NCBI GenBank assembly: GCA_021768245.1
Contig: JAETNO010000001.1
Coordinates: forward strand, 1-64,000
Reading direction: 5' to 3'
Source of the DNA: Bacteroidaceae bacterium
GTDB taxonomy: Bacteria > Bacteroidota > Bacteroidia > Bacteroidales > Muribaculaceae
DNA: 64,000 bases
Numbering within the stretch: the stretch's first letter is position 1; every line of letters begins with the position of its first letter. The notes below the pieces were generated by a model. It did not search any database, had not been told where the DNA came from, and saw nothing but the letters and a program-made list of their open reading frames with translations. A program made the position numbers and the translations under genes. Shown here piece by piece: positions 17,591 through 25,962 of this stretch.

Positions 17591-18994
17591 ATGAAGTTAA
17601 ATATATTCCTGCCAATCACTGCTGCACTGACCGTCATGTTGGCGGCAAGCAGTTGCAGCGACGACGCCACCCCGACACCTCTGGAACCATCCTCAGGTGT
17701 CGAGGGGAGTGCGACATTCAACTCACTGACATTCGAATGGGAAAAGGTCGAAGGAGCTACGCAGTACGGCTACCAACTCTTCTCTGACAGCGACCAGGCA
17801 CTTGAGACCGATGTTACCAACCAATGCTCAGCTACCTTCACAGGCCTACAGCCCGCTACTGACTATCGGCTCGTCGTAAGGGCCTTCGCGCCAATGGGCT
17901 GCGGCTTCACCACATCGAAAGAGTTTGAAATCCACGGACGCACAGCCGACCTTACAGTGCTTGAATCTCCGCGCCCGGTATTTGAACAGCAGAACAACGA
18001 CGCAGTCTTCACATGGGAGCCTGTGGAAAACGCGGAATCCTATGTCTACACCCTGTCAATGCCTGACGGGACCGAGATTGAAAGCTCGTCGACCACTGCA
18101 TGCTCGCTTAAAATATCGGGACTCGCTACCGACACTTACAATTTCTCGCTTCAGGCATGCACTTCTGCCGAGGGGTATAAGGACAGCGAGGTCGAAAGCA
18201 TATCTTTCGAGTTCGAATACCATCACAATGAAATCTGGCGCGCTACAGGCGAATATACAAGTTCAATCCTCAATGAAAACTGGGAAGCCACAATCATAGC
18301 TTATGACGACAACACCTTTGAATTGCTCGGATGGTATGGAGTAAGCGATTTCAATCTCAATTTCGGCATAGATAAATCGCAGCCCGACAATGAGTTCTAT
18401 ATCCCCGATGATTTCGGCTACACATATGATGACCAGTCGTACACATATTACGTGCTCACAGGCAGAAGCCAATCACCGACCAAGGTATCGGTATATCCTT
18501 GGAATAACTTCAGCTCATTTACAGGCGACGCCAACAAAGGAAAGGTGACATTATGCGTATGGAACAAGCAGGCAAACGATTACACGTATGATGAATTCGT
18601 ATGGGCCAACGAAGGCGCAGCTGACCAATTCATCGGAGAATGGACAATGACCATGTCAGGCCAAACAATGATAACCGCCGACTGGTCGTGGCAGGACTAC
18701 GATGATACGGTCGACATTGAAATCAAGAAGGTCAACGCGAATACAATTTCGATGCCGGCACCCTATTTCACTGACGAGACGGTCGAAGCGACAATCGACC
18801 TGACCGCAGGGACAATCACAATCCAGCCGAAAGCAGTATGGACATACTACACTTTCTCCGGAGAGGCTTCGGCAACTAATCCCGTGGTCGGAACCATCAA
18901 TGCTGACGGCTCAATCACCATCGACAACTACTCGGCATGGTATGACGGATATTACTATCTCTACGACACGAAAGCTAAATTAGTACGGAAATAA
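17591..18994 (+). CDS. SusE-position lipoprotein with fibronectin type III domains
   Basis: A 467-residue lipoprotein (signal ending ASSC, followed by SDDA). Two fibronectin type III-like domains follow: about residues 35-120 (LTFEWEKVEGATQYGYQL... LQPATDYRLVVRAFA) and 125-205 (AVFTWEPVENAESYVYTL... TDTYNFSLQA). The C-terminal 250 residues are aromatic-rich beta sequence with repeated WxxYDD-like patterns. Last gene of the operon; the shared terminator at 19041 lies 46 bp beyond the stop. Likely a surface glycan-binding protein; ligand unknown. Confidence 0.8.
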   Translation: MKLNIFLPITAALTVMLAASSCSDDATPTPLEPSSGVEGSATFNSLTFEWEKVEGATQYGYQLFSDSDQALETDVTNQCSATFTGLQPATDYRLVVRAFAPMGCGFTTSKEFEIHGRTADLTVLESPRPVFEQQNNDAVFTWEPVENAESYVYTLSMPDGTEIESSSTTACSLKISGLATDTYNFSLQACTSAEGYKDSEVESISFEFEYHHNEIWRATGEYTSSILNENWEATIIAYDDNTFELLGWYGVSDFNLNFGIDKSQPDNEFYIPDDFGYTYDDQSYTYYVLTGRSQSPTKVSVYPWNNFSSFTGDANKGKVTLCVWNKQANDYTYDEFVWANEGAADQFIGEWTMTMSGQTMITADWSWQDYDDTVDIEIKKVNANTISMPAPYFTDETVEATIDLTAGTITIQPKAVWTYYTFSGEASATNPVVGTINADGSITIDNYSAWYDGYYYLYDTKAKLVRK

Positions 18995-19040
18995 ATCCCG
19001 CACGAAGAACAAAATGAGGGCGCAATACCCTCAACAGAAA

Positions 19041-19076
19041 TCCCCCTGCCACGGATATTTAATTGTGGCAAGGGGA
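19041..19076. terminator. Bidirectional terminator between convergent operons
   Basis: The arms 19041-19052 and 19065-19076 form a 12-bp stem with one A-C mismatch around a 12-base loop. It sits between the end of the susCD operon (18994) and the end of rnfA (19157), which point at each other, so it may serve both. Confidence 0.75.
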
Positions 19077-19156
19077 ATTTCTTATGAAGAGCGTTTCGAT
19101 ACGCTTCTAAGTCTTTCAGGAGATATATTTCGTCCTCGCGAATAAGTTACTATCCG

Positions 19157-19738
19157 TTATCCGATTTTGATGCCGGAGAAGCCCATGAAGGCCATTGCGA
19201 GGAGGCCGGCACAGATAAGGGCGATGGGCACACCGCGCATCGCTTTGGGAACTGCAGTCCATGCAAGCTGCTCGCGGATTCCGGCGAATATCGAGATGGC
19301 CATCGTGAAGCCTATAGCGGTTGCGAAGGCATAGACGAGCGACTGTCCAAGGTCGAGATTGTTGCGCACAACGAGGATGGCCACACCGAGCACAGCGCAG
19401 TTGGTGGTGATAAGCGGGAGGAACACCCCCAAAGCGCTGTAGAGCACAGGGGCTATCTTCTTAAGGATGATCTCGAGCATCTGCACGAGGGCGGCAATGA
19501 CAAGGATAAAGACGATGGTCTGCATGAACTGCAATCCGAGCGGATTAAGCACATAGAATTGCAGGAGCCATGTGACAGCCGTGGCAATCACCATGACAAA
19601 GGTTACTGCGGCTCCCATGCCGGTTGCGGAGGAGAGCTTGCGCGACACACCGATGAACGGACAGATGCCGAGGAATTGGGCAAAGACAATGTTGTTGACA
19701 AAGATTGCCGTGATGATTATGGAGATGTACTCAAGCAT
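19157..19738 (-). CDS. rnfA: RnfA subunit of ion-translocating ferredoxin:NAD oxidoreductase
   Basis: A 193-residue polytopic membrane protein with about six membrane segments. It starts MLEYISIIITAIFVNNIVFA and contains FLGICPFIGVSRKL and VLPLITTNCAVLGVA-like sequence (here LPLITTNCAVLGVAIL), which are hallmarks of RnfA/NqrE. RnfA pairs with RnfE as inverted halves of the ion channel of the complex that couples ferredoxin oxidation to Na+ or H+ export. It is the last gene of the cluster, 90 bp after rnfE. That gap is unusual because the other junctions overlap. Confidence 0.95.
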   Translation of the reverse strand: MLEYISIIITAIFVNNIVFAQFLGICPFIGVSRKLSSATGMGAAVTFVMVIATAVTWLLQFYVLNPLGLQFMQTIVFILVIAALVQMLEIILKKIAPVLYSALGVFLPLITTNCAVLGVAILVVRNNLDLGQSLVYAFATAIGFTMAISIFAGIREQLAWTAVPKAMRGVPIALICAGLLAMAFMGFSGIKIG

Positions 19739-19751
19739 AAGCTTTCGTAAG

Positions 19752-19808
19752 TTTTGAGTTTTAAATTTTGAGTTTTAAGTGGGGAGGGGCCGGCGTTCAG
19801 CCGGCGTT
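19752..19808. repeat. Short tandem repeats in the rnfE-rnfA gap
   Basis: TTTTGAGTTTTAA occurs at 19752-19764 and 19766-19778 (period 14). It is followed by two copies of GCCGGCGTT separated by two bases (19789-19808 region), each containing the palindrome GCCGGC. The repeats fill most of the 90-bp gap in an otherwise overlapping operon. Confidence 0.6.
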
Positions 19809-19828
19809 ACTTTGTGCCCGGTTATGAA

Positions 19829-20419
19829 TCAGCAACTGCGGGTGCGGATTTTGGTAAAGAGGGCGATGAGCAGGCCGAGGGCGATGAAAGCTCCGGGGGC
19901 AAGCACGAACACGAGTGAGCCGTAGGTCTCGGGGAAGATTTCCGCACCGAAGATACGACCGGTGCCGAGAATCTCACGGACTGCGCCGAGGATTGTCAGT
20001 GCGAGGGTGAAACCGAAGCCGATACCGATACCGTCGAGACAGCTGTCGACCACTCCGTTGCGCGAGGCGAAAGCTTCAGCACGTCCGAGGAGGATACAGT
20101 TGACGACAATAAGCGGGATGAAGATGCCGAGAAGCTCGTTGAGAGCGGGCATATAGGCCTGCATCACGAGCTGGAGCACCGACACGAAGGTGGCTATGAC
20201 CACGATATAGGCCGGGATTCTCACCTTGGAGGGGACAAGATTCTTAATAAGGGAGATGGCTACGTTGGAACATATAAGTACAGCCATCGTGGCAAGTCCC
20301 ATACTCATACCGGTGACTGCGCTACCGGTTGTTCCGAGAGTAGGACACATGCCGAGCATCAGGACGAATGTCGGATTTTCGGCGATGATGCCATTCAGTA
20401 ATATTTTTAGCTTGCTCAT
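19829..20419 (-). CDS. rnfE: RnfE subunit
   Basis: A 196-residue polytopic membrane protein starting MSKLKILLNGIIAENPTFVLMLGMCPTLGTT. It is followed by IPLIVVNCILLGRAEAFAS, the RnfE/NqrD signature. It partners RnfA in the membrane core. Its ATG shares one base with the stop of rnfG (TAATG), so translation is probably coupled. The C-terminus ends KIRTRSC, slightly shorter than many homologues. Confidence 0.95.
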   Translation of the reverse strand: MSKLKILLNGIIAENPTFVLMLGMCPTLGTTGSAVTGMSMGLATMAVLICSNVAISLIKNLVPSKVRIPAYIVVIATFVSVLQLVMQAYMPALNELLGIFIPLIVVNCILLGRAEAFASRNGVVDSCLDGIGIGFGFTLALTILGAVREILGTGRIFGAEIFPETYGSLVFVLAPGAFIALGLLIALFTKIRTRSC

Positions 20420-21015
20420 TATTTTTCAGATGATTTGAGTTGGGAATACGCACGTGACGCACGGTTGAGGGCGTCAAGGAAGGCTCGCGAGGTGATTGTA
20501 GCGGCTGTGATTGCATCGACCTGACCGCCATCCTTGCTGACGGTGAGGCCGCCTTCGGTCGCGGAGGGGTTGAGGCCGATAACCGAACGCTTGCCTTCGC
20601 TCATCTTGAACCAGTCGCCCATCTTGGCTCCAAGTCCGGGAGTCTCGGCATGGCTCATGACTTCATAGCCAGTGACGTTGCCTTCGACGTCAAAACCGTA
20701 AATCAATTTGATGTCTCCCGAGAATCCGGCAGACGAATAGCTCTCGACCGCAGCTCCCACGAGCTTGCCTTCGGCATCGCGGGCAGGGAAGACTTTGAGG
20801 GGTGTCGATTCGCCCTCAGGGGTGATGTCGACAGCCTCGGCCACGGGATCGTTGTTGAATTCAGGTGTCACGGCGCTGACAGCAGCTATCTGCTTGTCGA
20901 GGTCAGCCTGCTTGATGGGGCCTTCTGTCATTGAGAATACCCATGCGAGGAGCGCTCCGGCAACAACGGTGATAATGCCGAGCGAGAGCACCATGTTTAC
21001 GAGTGTCGATTTCAT
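20419..21015 (-). CDS. rnfG: RnfG subunit, FMN-binding
   Basis: A 198-residue protein with one N-terminal membrane anchor (MVLSLGIITVVAGALLAWVF) and an extracytoplasmic FMN-binding domain. The covalent-FMN motif is VDAITAATITSRAF (D-x-x-T-x-A-T), where the second Thr of the ATITS core is the expected attachment residue; GYEVMSHAETPGLGAKMGDWF is also characteristic. Its ATG overlaps the rnfD stop by 4 bp. RnfG passes electrons between the other flavin subunits on the outer face of the membrane. Confidence 0.95.
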   Translation of the reverse strand: MKSTLVNMVLSLGIITVVAGALLAWVFSMTEGPIKQADLDKQIAAVSAVTPEFNNDPVAEAVDITPEGESTPLKVFPARDAEGKLVGAAVESYSSAGFSGDIKLIYGFDVEGNVTGYEVMSHAETPGLGAKMGDWFKMSEGKRSVIGLNPSATEGGLTVSKDGGQVDAITAATITSRAFLDALNRASRAYSQLKSSEK

Positions 21016-21968
21016 GCAGCCACCCTCCTTTCGCCGAATTTACGGGGTTTGACATAGCGGTTGATCAGCGGAGTCACACCGTTCATTATAAGGATTGCAA
21101 ACGACATGCCTTCGGGATATGCGCCCCACTGACGGATAATCACGGTAATCAATCCAATCATTACGCCATAGATTATCATGCCTGCGTGGCTCATCGGGGA
21201 GGTGACATAGTCGGTGGCCATGAAGATGGCGCCGAGGAGAAGGCCGCCTGTCAGGAGCTGCACTCCGACATTGACTCCGATAAGGGCGGAGAAGATGGCT
21301 ACAGTAGCGATAATGGCCACGGGGATGTGCCAGGTTATCGTACGGGTGGCAAGGAGATAGATAAATCCGATAAGAAGGGCTATGGCTCCGATTTCACCCA
21401 TGGAACCGCCTGTGAAGCCGATGGCCTGGTCGAGAAGGTTGACATCGCCCGATGCGATTATGCCCTGCTTGAGTTCGCCGAGGGTAGTTGCGCCGGTGGT
21501 GGCGTCGAGATAGTTCATGCGGTTCTCAATCGGAAGTGGCCATGTGGTCATCTGCACCGGGAAGGACAGGAGCAGGAACACTCGGCCTACGAGCGCCGGG
21601 TTAAAAATGTTGCAACCGAGGCCGCCGAATGTCATTTTGCCGATGCCGATTGCAATCACGCAACCGATGAGGACTGTCCATATCGGAAGGTTCGACGGGA
21701 GGTTGAGGGCAAGAAGCAGGCCTGTGAGGACTGCCGACATGTTGCCGATACTTGCCTTCTGACCCAGCATGTAGCGGGAGATAAGATATTCAGTGACGAC
21801 GCAGCCGGCAATGGCGGTTACGATTACGATTGCTGCGCCGATGCCGAAGCAGTAGAGCGCGAGGGCGACGGCGGGAATCAGGGCGACAATCACGTTTGTC
21901 ATGAGTCGCCTGACGGTCACCGGTGTCTGCGCATGTGGCGATGGTGAAATTGTGATAAACTGGCTCAT
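21012..21968 (-). CDS. rnfD: RnfD subunit
   Basis: A 318-residue membrane protein of the RnfD/NqrB family with about nine or ten membrane segments. The flavin site is visible as DATTGATTLGELK (the ATTGAT core carries the FMN Thr). Other family landmarks are MTFGGLGCNIFNPALVGRVFLLLSFP and TDYVTSPMSHAGMIIYG. It is the first gene of the cluster here. Typical Bacteroides clusters run rnfB, C, D, G, E, A, but no rnfB or rnfC is found upstream in this window. A separate promoter lies about 70-100 bp upstream. Confidence 0.95.
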   Translation of the reverse strand: MSQFITISPSPHAQTPVTVRRLMTNVIVALIPAVALALYCFGIGAAIVIVTAIAGCVVTEYLISRYMLGQKASIGNMSAVLTGLLLALNLPSNLPIWTVLIGCVIAIGIGKMTFGGLGCNIFNPALVGRVFLLLSFPVQMTTWPLPIENRMNYLDATTGATTLGELKQGIIASGDVNLLDQAIGFTGGSMGEIGAIALLIGFIYLLATRTITWHIPVAIIATVAIFSALIGVNVGVQLLTGGLLLGAIFMATDYVTSPMSHAGMIIYGVMIGLITVIIRQWGAYPEGMSFAILIMNGVTPLINRYVKPRKFGERRVAA

Positions 21969-22036
21969 TAAAGTTTTGGTATTAGAGCAAGCCCCGATTT
22001 GACAGGGCCAAAATATGTTTAGTTACTAATCGCCTG

Positions 22037-22068
22037 CAAAATTAGCAAAAAATTCTTAACAAGGCAAG
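22037..22068 (-). promoter_or_regulatory. Promoter of rnfDGEA
   Basis: On the minus strand, CTTG (22068-22065) and TAATTTTG (22044-22037) are separated by 20 bp. This matches the Bacteroides -33/-7 layout with one mismatch in TTTG. A short leader hairpin (GCCC... GGGC at about 21993-22010) lies between it and rnfD. Confidence 0.55.
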
Positions 22069-22139
22069 ATGATTGGGGATAGAGGATGAACGAAAAATCA
22101 CTTTACGCCCCAAACGATGGCTTAATCGGCGAGAGGAGG

Positions 22140-22239
22140 CTAAGGGGAGGAATAGGGGGATGGGACTAAGGGGAGGAATAAGGCCAATAGGGCTAATGGG
22201 GGTAATGGGAGAATGGGAGAATGGGACTAAGGGGAGGAA
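22140..22239. repeat. G-rich intergenic repeat region
   Basis: This purine-rich stretch has three copies of CTAAGGGGAGGAA (22140-22152, 22166-22178, 22227-22239). Two of them extend to the 18-bp unit TGGGACTAAGGGGAGGAA (22161-22178, 22222-22239). A tandem AATGGGA[G/C] unit is repeated three times (22204-22227). Many GGG runs could form G-quadruplex structure on the plus strand. Together with the rnfD promoter and the terminator at 22283 it fills the 419-bp gap between rnfD and the next leftward gene; no gene was seen there. Confidence 0.7.
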
Positions 22240-22282
22240 GGGGAAAGAGGATGGAGGAAGAAGGGACAGTAATCAAAAAAGA

Positions 22283-22310
22283 AAGCGAGGGGGCGGATGC
22301 CTCCTCGCTT
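22283..22310 (-). terminator. Rho-independent terminator of the leftward pectin-locus operon
   Basis: A 12-bp stem (AAGCGAGGGGGC against GCCTCCTCGCTT, one G-T pair) with a 4-base loop. On the minus strand it is followed by TCTTTTTTG, a good U-tract. It lies 78 bp past the stop of the last gene of the operon (22388). Confidence 0.85.
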
Positions 22311-22387
22311 GTTGGGGATAATCGCTAAGCCAGTGAGCTTAGGATTTGATGTTGGATGTAAGTCGCCTGAGCGATTTACAATGATGA

Positions 22388-23374
22388 TTAGCGGTTGATG
22401 AACTTTTTGCCGTTCTTGATTACGAGACCCTTGTAAGAAGCGTCAACCTGCTGGCCAAGTACGTTGAACATGGGAGCGTTTTCAGCATCAGCGTCAACGA
22501 TGATATCCTCGATAGCTGAAGAACCACCGGCAACAGTGTAGCCTTCGAAAGTGACGGGAGTAGGAGCGGGAGTAACTTCACCGGTCTCACCATTAACCTT
22601 TTCAACGCCACTGAAAACGACCTGAGGACATTTTTCGAGAGAAGAGAACTCTTCGCCTTCAGCTGTCGGAGTGAAGATAAAGCCGTCGCATGCCATTTTA
22701 GAGCCCTGAGCCCAGAAATAGATTTCATCAGGCATGGTGGGGTCTCCGATAACAGGAAGAGAAATGAAACCAGAACCCTCTCCTGCATTGGCTTCAAGAC
22801 CAGCTGCAATATAAGGAACTACAGGGCCATTTCCTTCTCCGAAATATTTAGCGAAATCGGCAGATGCTTCATCAAGTTCGTCATATTCATTGTGAGGAAT
22901 AACATATTCGATTGTAGAACCATTATCCAAAACCATACCGAGACGGTAAGGAGCAAAAGACTGGGTGCCACGGAATACCCAATAGTTTTTATTGGAATTC
23001 ATTTTAGTAAGCACAGTCAAGAATCCAGACTTGGTAGTAGTGAATTTGTATACCAGACCACTTGTAGGAAGATTTGACATTGACTGGCCTTTAGGATTGT
23101 TATTGCCTGTAGTACCGGCTACAATTTTCTGAGCCTCACCACCGGCCACAGCTACATATTCATACGGAGCCTTGGATGGAGTGAAAGTTTTAAGAGGTTC
23201 AGTAATGAATAGAGAAAGAGTTCCATTATCATCCTGACAAAGGATAGTTCCTTCAGGGATATCAGCAGAGCCATCATAGCCAAGGGCACCCATATCCATG
23301 AAACAATAGTTAGATTGAGCACTTGCGCCCATGGTTGCTGCGAGAGCAGCGAGAAGAAGTAGATTTTTCTTCAT
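22388..23374 (-). CDS. Secreted protein with short C-terminal sorting-like motif
   Basis: About 328 residues from the internal ATG at 23374, which begins a clear signal peptide (MKKNLLLLAALAATMGASAQ). The frame is open 31 codons further upstream, but that stretch is the intergenic leader. The body is beta-rich and not recognised. The C-terminus (AENAPMFNVLGQQVDASYKG followed by LVIKNGKKFINR) has the Leu-Gly-Gln ... Lys-Gly ... Asn-Gly-Lys-Lys pattern seen at the ends of many secreted Bacteroidales proteins. Last gene of the leftward susC-susD operon, so it may bind the same polysaccharide. Confidence 0.75.
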   Translation of the reverse strand: MKKNLLLLAALAATMGASAQSNYCFMDMGALGYDGSADIPEGTILCQDDNGTLSLFITEPLKTFTPSKAPYEYVAVAGGEAQKIVAGTTGNNNPKGQSMSNLPTSGLVYKFTTTKSGFLTVLTKMNSNKNYWVFRGTQSFAPYRLGMVLDNGSTIEYVIPHNEYDELDEASADFAKYFGEGNGPVVPYIAAGLEANAGEGSGFISLPVIGDPTMPDEIYFWAQGSKMACDGFIFTPTAEGEEFSSLEKCPQVVFSGVEKVNGETGEVTPAPTPVTFEGYTVAGGSSAIEDIIVDADAENAPMFNVLGQQVDASYKGLVIKNGKKFINR

Positions 23375-23475
23375 AAGTAAAAATTTTAAGGTGATGAAAA
23401 AAGATTTGTTTAAATTTATAGAGAAGTCCCCGGCATCAAATGCCGGGGACTCCGGTATCGAGTGCAAATATAATA

Positions 23476-24066
23476 CTATTTATTCAAATAGCCAACGAAA
23501 TGATACTTTTCTTCACAGTCAACCTTACGCGGACGACGATTTACAATAATTGTCTTCTGATAGGTATATGTGAAATCAAGCACGAACTCTAATGTGGCAG
23601 GATCAGTTTTTGTCAACTCTCCCTGTGCATCACGCGGGAAAATCTGCCCCATGAACTGTGTATTCAAATCCAATATCGTACCGTCATTATCCAGCTTTTT
23701 TGAAAAGCCATTAGGGGTTACTGAATTATATACTTGATAACTATTAGCATTGGTTAAGGGAGATATATTTGCTGCAGAAGTATTGTCAAGATTAAGACCT
23801 GCATTTTCCACAAATGATACTTTCGCTGTGACATCTGCAGCATATGCATATTCTTTAGGTGTCACAACAACATCGCCTTGTGAAGAATATTCGGTAGTAG
23901 TAGTTGCCTCTTTATAAGAAACAGTCCATGTACCTTGATAAACGCCAGCAATTTCCTTTTCAGGATTAGGCTGCGGGCCTCGGTCTGGAGTATCAATATC
24001 TTCAACACATGCAGTGAAAGCGAGGCTCACGCAGGCAAAAGACAGAAGTTTAAATATATTTTTCAT
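23476..24066 (-). CDS. Lipoprotein of the pectin SusC/D operon
   Basis: A 196-residue lipoprotein with signal ending LAFTAC, followed by VEDID. The mature protein begins with GVYQGTWTVSYKEATTT, a beta-rich lipocalin-like start also seen in other SusD-adjacent lipoproteins, but the family is not recognised with confidence. It starts 22 bp after the SusD stop and is surely part of that operon. Probable surface or periplasmic accessory binding protein. Confidence 0.75.
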   Translation of the reverse strand: MKNIFKLLSFACVSLAFTACVEDIDTPDRGPQPNPEKEIAGVYQGTWTVSYKEATTTTEYSSQGDVVVTPKEYAYAADVTAKVSFVENAGLNLDNTSAANISPLTNANSYQVYNSVTPNGFSKKLDNDGTILDLNTQFMGQIFPRDAQGELTKTDPATLEFVLDFTYTYQKTIIVNRRPRKVDCEEKYHFVGYLNK

Positions 24067-24088
24067 TTTCTTAAAAATCGATGATTAA

Positions 24089-25939
24089 TTAATATCCAGG
24101 GTTTTGGTCTTCCTGAGAAATACCATTATTAAATTTGATTTCGTTGGCAGGAATAGGACGAAGCCATTTATATTCACCCTTAGTATTTTGCATCTGAGAA
24201 GGAGACGAGATAACTCTTGAGAAAGCAAGATTATAACGCATCAACTGCTTAGTGCGGCGAAGATCCTCGTAGCGAGTACGCTCTGCATAAAGTTCTCGTG
24301 CGCGCTCGTCAAGAATAACGTCAAGAGGAGTAACAGTAAAAGGTATATTTGTGATACCTGTATACATAGCCTCATACGCGCCAAAGCTACCAAGCTCTCC
24401 AGCCTTCGCGCGTTTACGCACAGCATTAAGTTTAGCAAGAGCTTCAGGTTCATTTCCCGCCATAAGATAAGCTTCCGCTGCAATCAAATACATATCACTT
24501 ACATGGAAAACAGGAATATCCCTATAGCAGTTTTTGCTAATTACATTGTCGGCCTTAGGGTCATCATACTTCTTTACACAAACTCCACCATAGGCTGGAG
24601 CAATGAATTCACGGGTATTCTGATATTGAGCATCCAAAAGCGTGCCATCTGCACCAAATGGTATTTTTGTAACAGTAGGATAATCCAAAATGACAGCTCT
24701 GGCTGACTCGTCTCCTATAATACCATAACCTTTGTTAAACGATTTTTTAGGATTCGGTAAAGATTCGAGGTCAGCACGAACCTCTTCCTCCGTCATATAG
24801 GATGGATAGAATTTGAATACGATAGGCTCTTTCTCAAGCTCAGAGGCAGAAAGATTATAGGGGGCAAGGTAACCATGTTTACCCCAATCTTCAGTCTTGA
24901 CATTACCGCTGCCATCCACAGGACAATTGTAGTAAGTAGTCATGAAAGTTCCATCCCAACGTTCATCGTCACGGTCATAGAGACGCATAGCCTTATAGCT
25001 CATGCGATGCTTACCACCGGAACCGGTACCTTTCTGACCTACAATATTACAGTTACCGTAATACGACATGTATTGGTTCATCATCGAATGTCCGCCAGTC
25101 TCAACCGCTCCAGGGAAACCTTCACGCTCCCACTGCATGGAGAAAATCTCCTCTGCGTTACCTTCGTTGAACGGGCTCCATTTATCTGCAAATGGCATGG
25201 TAAGCTGTATACCATTGATGGCCTTTTCCGCCCATTTGGCAGCTTCTGTGAAATGAGCGCGGTCATTTACGGTATATGTGCCGGCAGCGGCATCATTAAG
25301 TGTAGTCCCGAGATCCCAACCCGCAGAAAGTTCAATTTTTGCAAGAAGAGCAGCCACCGCCTGCTTGGAAGCATTACCTTTATGGTCAGATGCAGGGAGT
25401 TCAGAATTATTGTATACATCCGTGAGATCAGAAATGAGCGATGAGTATAACTGATCGATAGGTGTACGGGGATATGAGCGATCAGAAGTCTGAATATAAG
25501 TAGTAGAATATGGTACTCCACCAAACTGCTGAATCAAATAGTAATAGGCGAGACTGCGAAGGAAACGGCCCTCTGCACCAAGCTTGGAGTCTGCACCGGC
25601 ATACTTCACAAGGCCATTAGCATAGTTTATCGCCTTATATGCGTTAGTATAGTAGGACTCGATATTTCCATCCTCAGATGTCATAGTAAAATTACCATAT
25701 CCGTCTGCTGCTGAAGTCACGAAGTATAAATCAGTAGCTTCCTCATGCAACTCAAGATGAGTCGCGAAATACTTCATGGCATCATACGCAATCGGTCGCA
25801 GCGACTCAGGATGAGCCGTAAGATACTTATCAGCATCGTCATTACCGGTCGCTTTATTATCTTCATCGAGAAAATCGCTACAGCCTGTCAGAGCGAAAGA
25901 CAGCAGGACTCCGATACCAAATATATTAAATAGTTTCAT
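24089..25939 (-). CDS. RagB/SusD family protein of the pectin locus
   Basis: A 616-residue lipoprotein (LTGC, then SDFLDED). SusD landmarks: RFLRSLAYYYLIQQFGGVPYSTTYIQTSDR near residue 125, KYDDPKADNVISKNCYRDIPVFHVSDMYLIAAEAYLMAGN, and near the C-terminus DVILDERARELYAERTRYEDLRR and YKWLRPIPANEI. It starts 23 bp after the SusC stop. It should sit on the cell surface as lid and first glycan binder for the SusC pore; a pectin-derived ligand is inferred from the divergent GH28/CE8 genes. Confidence 0.94.
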   Translation of the reverse strand: MKLFNIFGIGVLLSFALTGCSDFLDEDNKATGNDDADKYLTAHPESLRPIAYDAMKYFATHLELHEEATDLYFVTSAADGYGNFTMTSEDGNIESYYTNAYKAINYANGLVKYAGADSKLGAEGRFLRSLAYYYLIQQFGGVPYSTTYIQTSDRSYPRTPIDQLYSSLISDLTDVYNNSELPASDHKGNASKQAVAALLAKIELSAGWDLGTTLNDAAAGTYTVNDRAHFTEAAKWAEKAINGIQLTMPFADKWSPFNEGNAEEIFSMQWEREGFPGAVETGGHSMMNQYMSYYGNCNIVGQKGTGSGGKHRMSYKAMRLYDRDDERWDGTFMTTYYNCPVDGSGNVKTEDWGKHGYLAPYNLSASELEKEPIVFKFYPSYMTEEEVRADLESLPNPKKSFNKGYGIIGDESARAVILDYPTVTKIPFGADGTLLDAQYQNTREFIAPAYGGVCVKKYDDPKADNVISKNCYRDIPVFHVSDMYLIAAEAYLMAGNEPEALAKLNAVRKRAKAGELGSFGAYEAMYTGITNIPFTVTPLDVILDERARELYAERTRYEDLRRTKQLMRYNLAFSRVISSPSQMQNTKGEYKWLRPIPANEIKFNNGISQEDQNPGY

Positions 25940-25962
25940 TGTTTTTCAGTAAATATAAGATA

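Noticed and set aside
21003..21947. Long plus-strand open frame (314 codons) opposite rnfD
   Set aside because: It is the mirror of the clear rnfD coding frame, His/Asp/Gly-rich without any domain, and is explained by codon use of the real gene.
22140..22239. CRISPR-like array
   Set aside because: Repeats are irregular in length and spacing, G-rich, without unique spacers or cas genes.
22073..22321. Plus-strand frame of 82 codons, Gly/Arg/Lys-rich
   Set aside because: It is a translation of the G-rich repeats and the terminator, not a protein.
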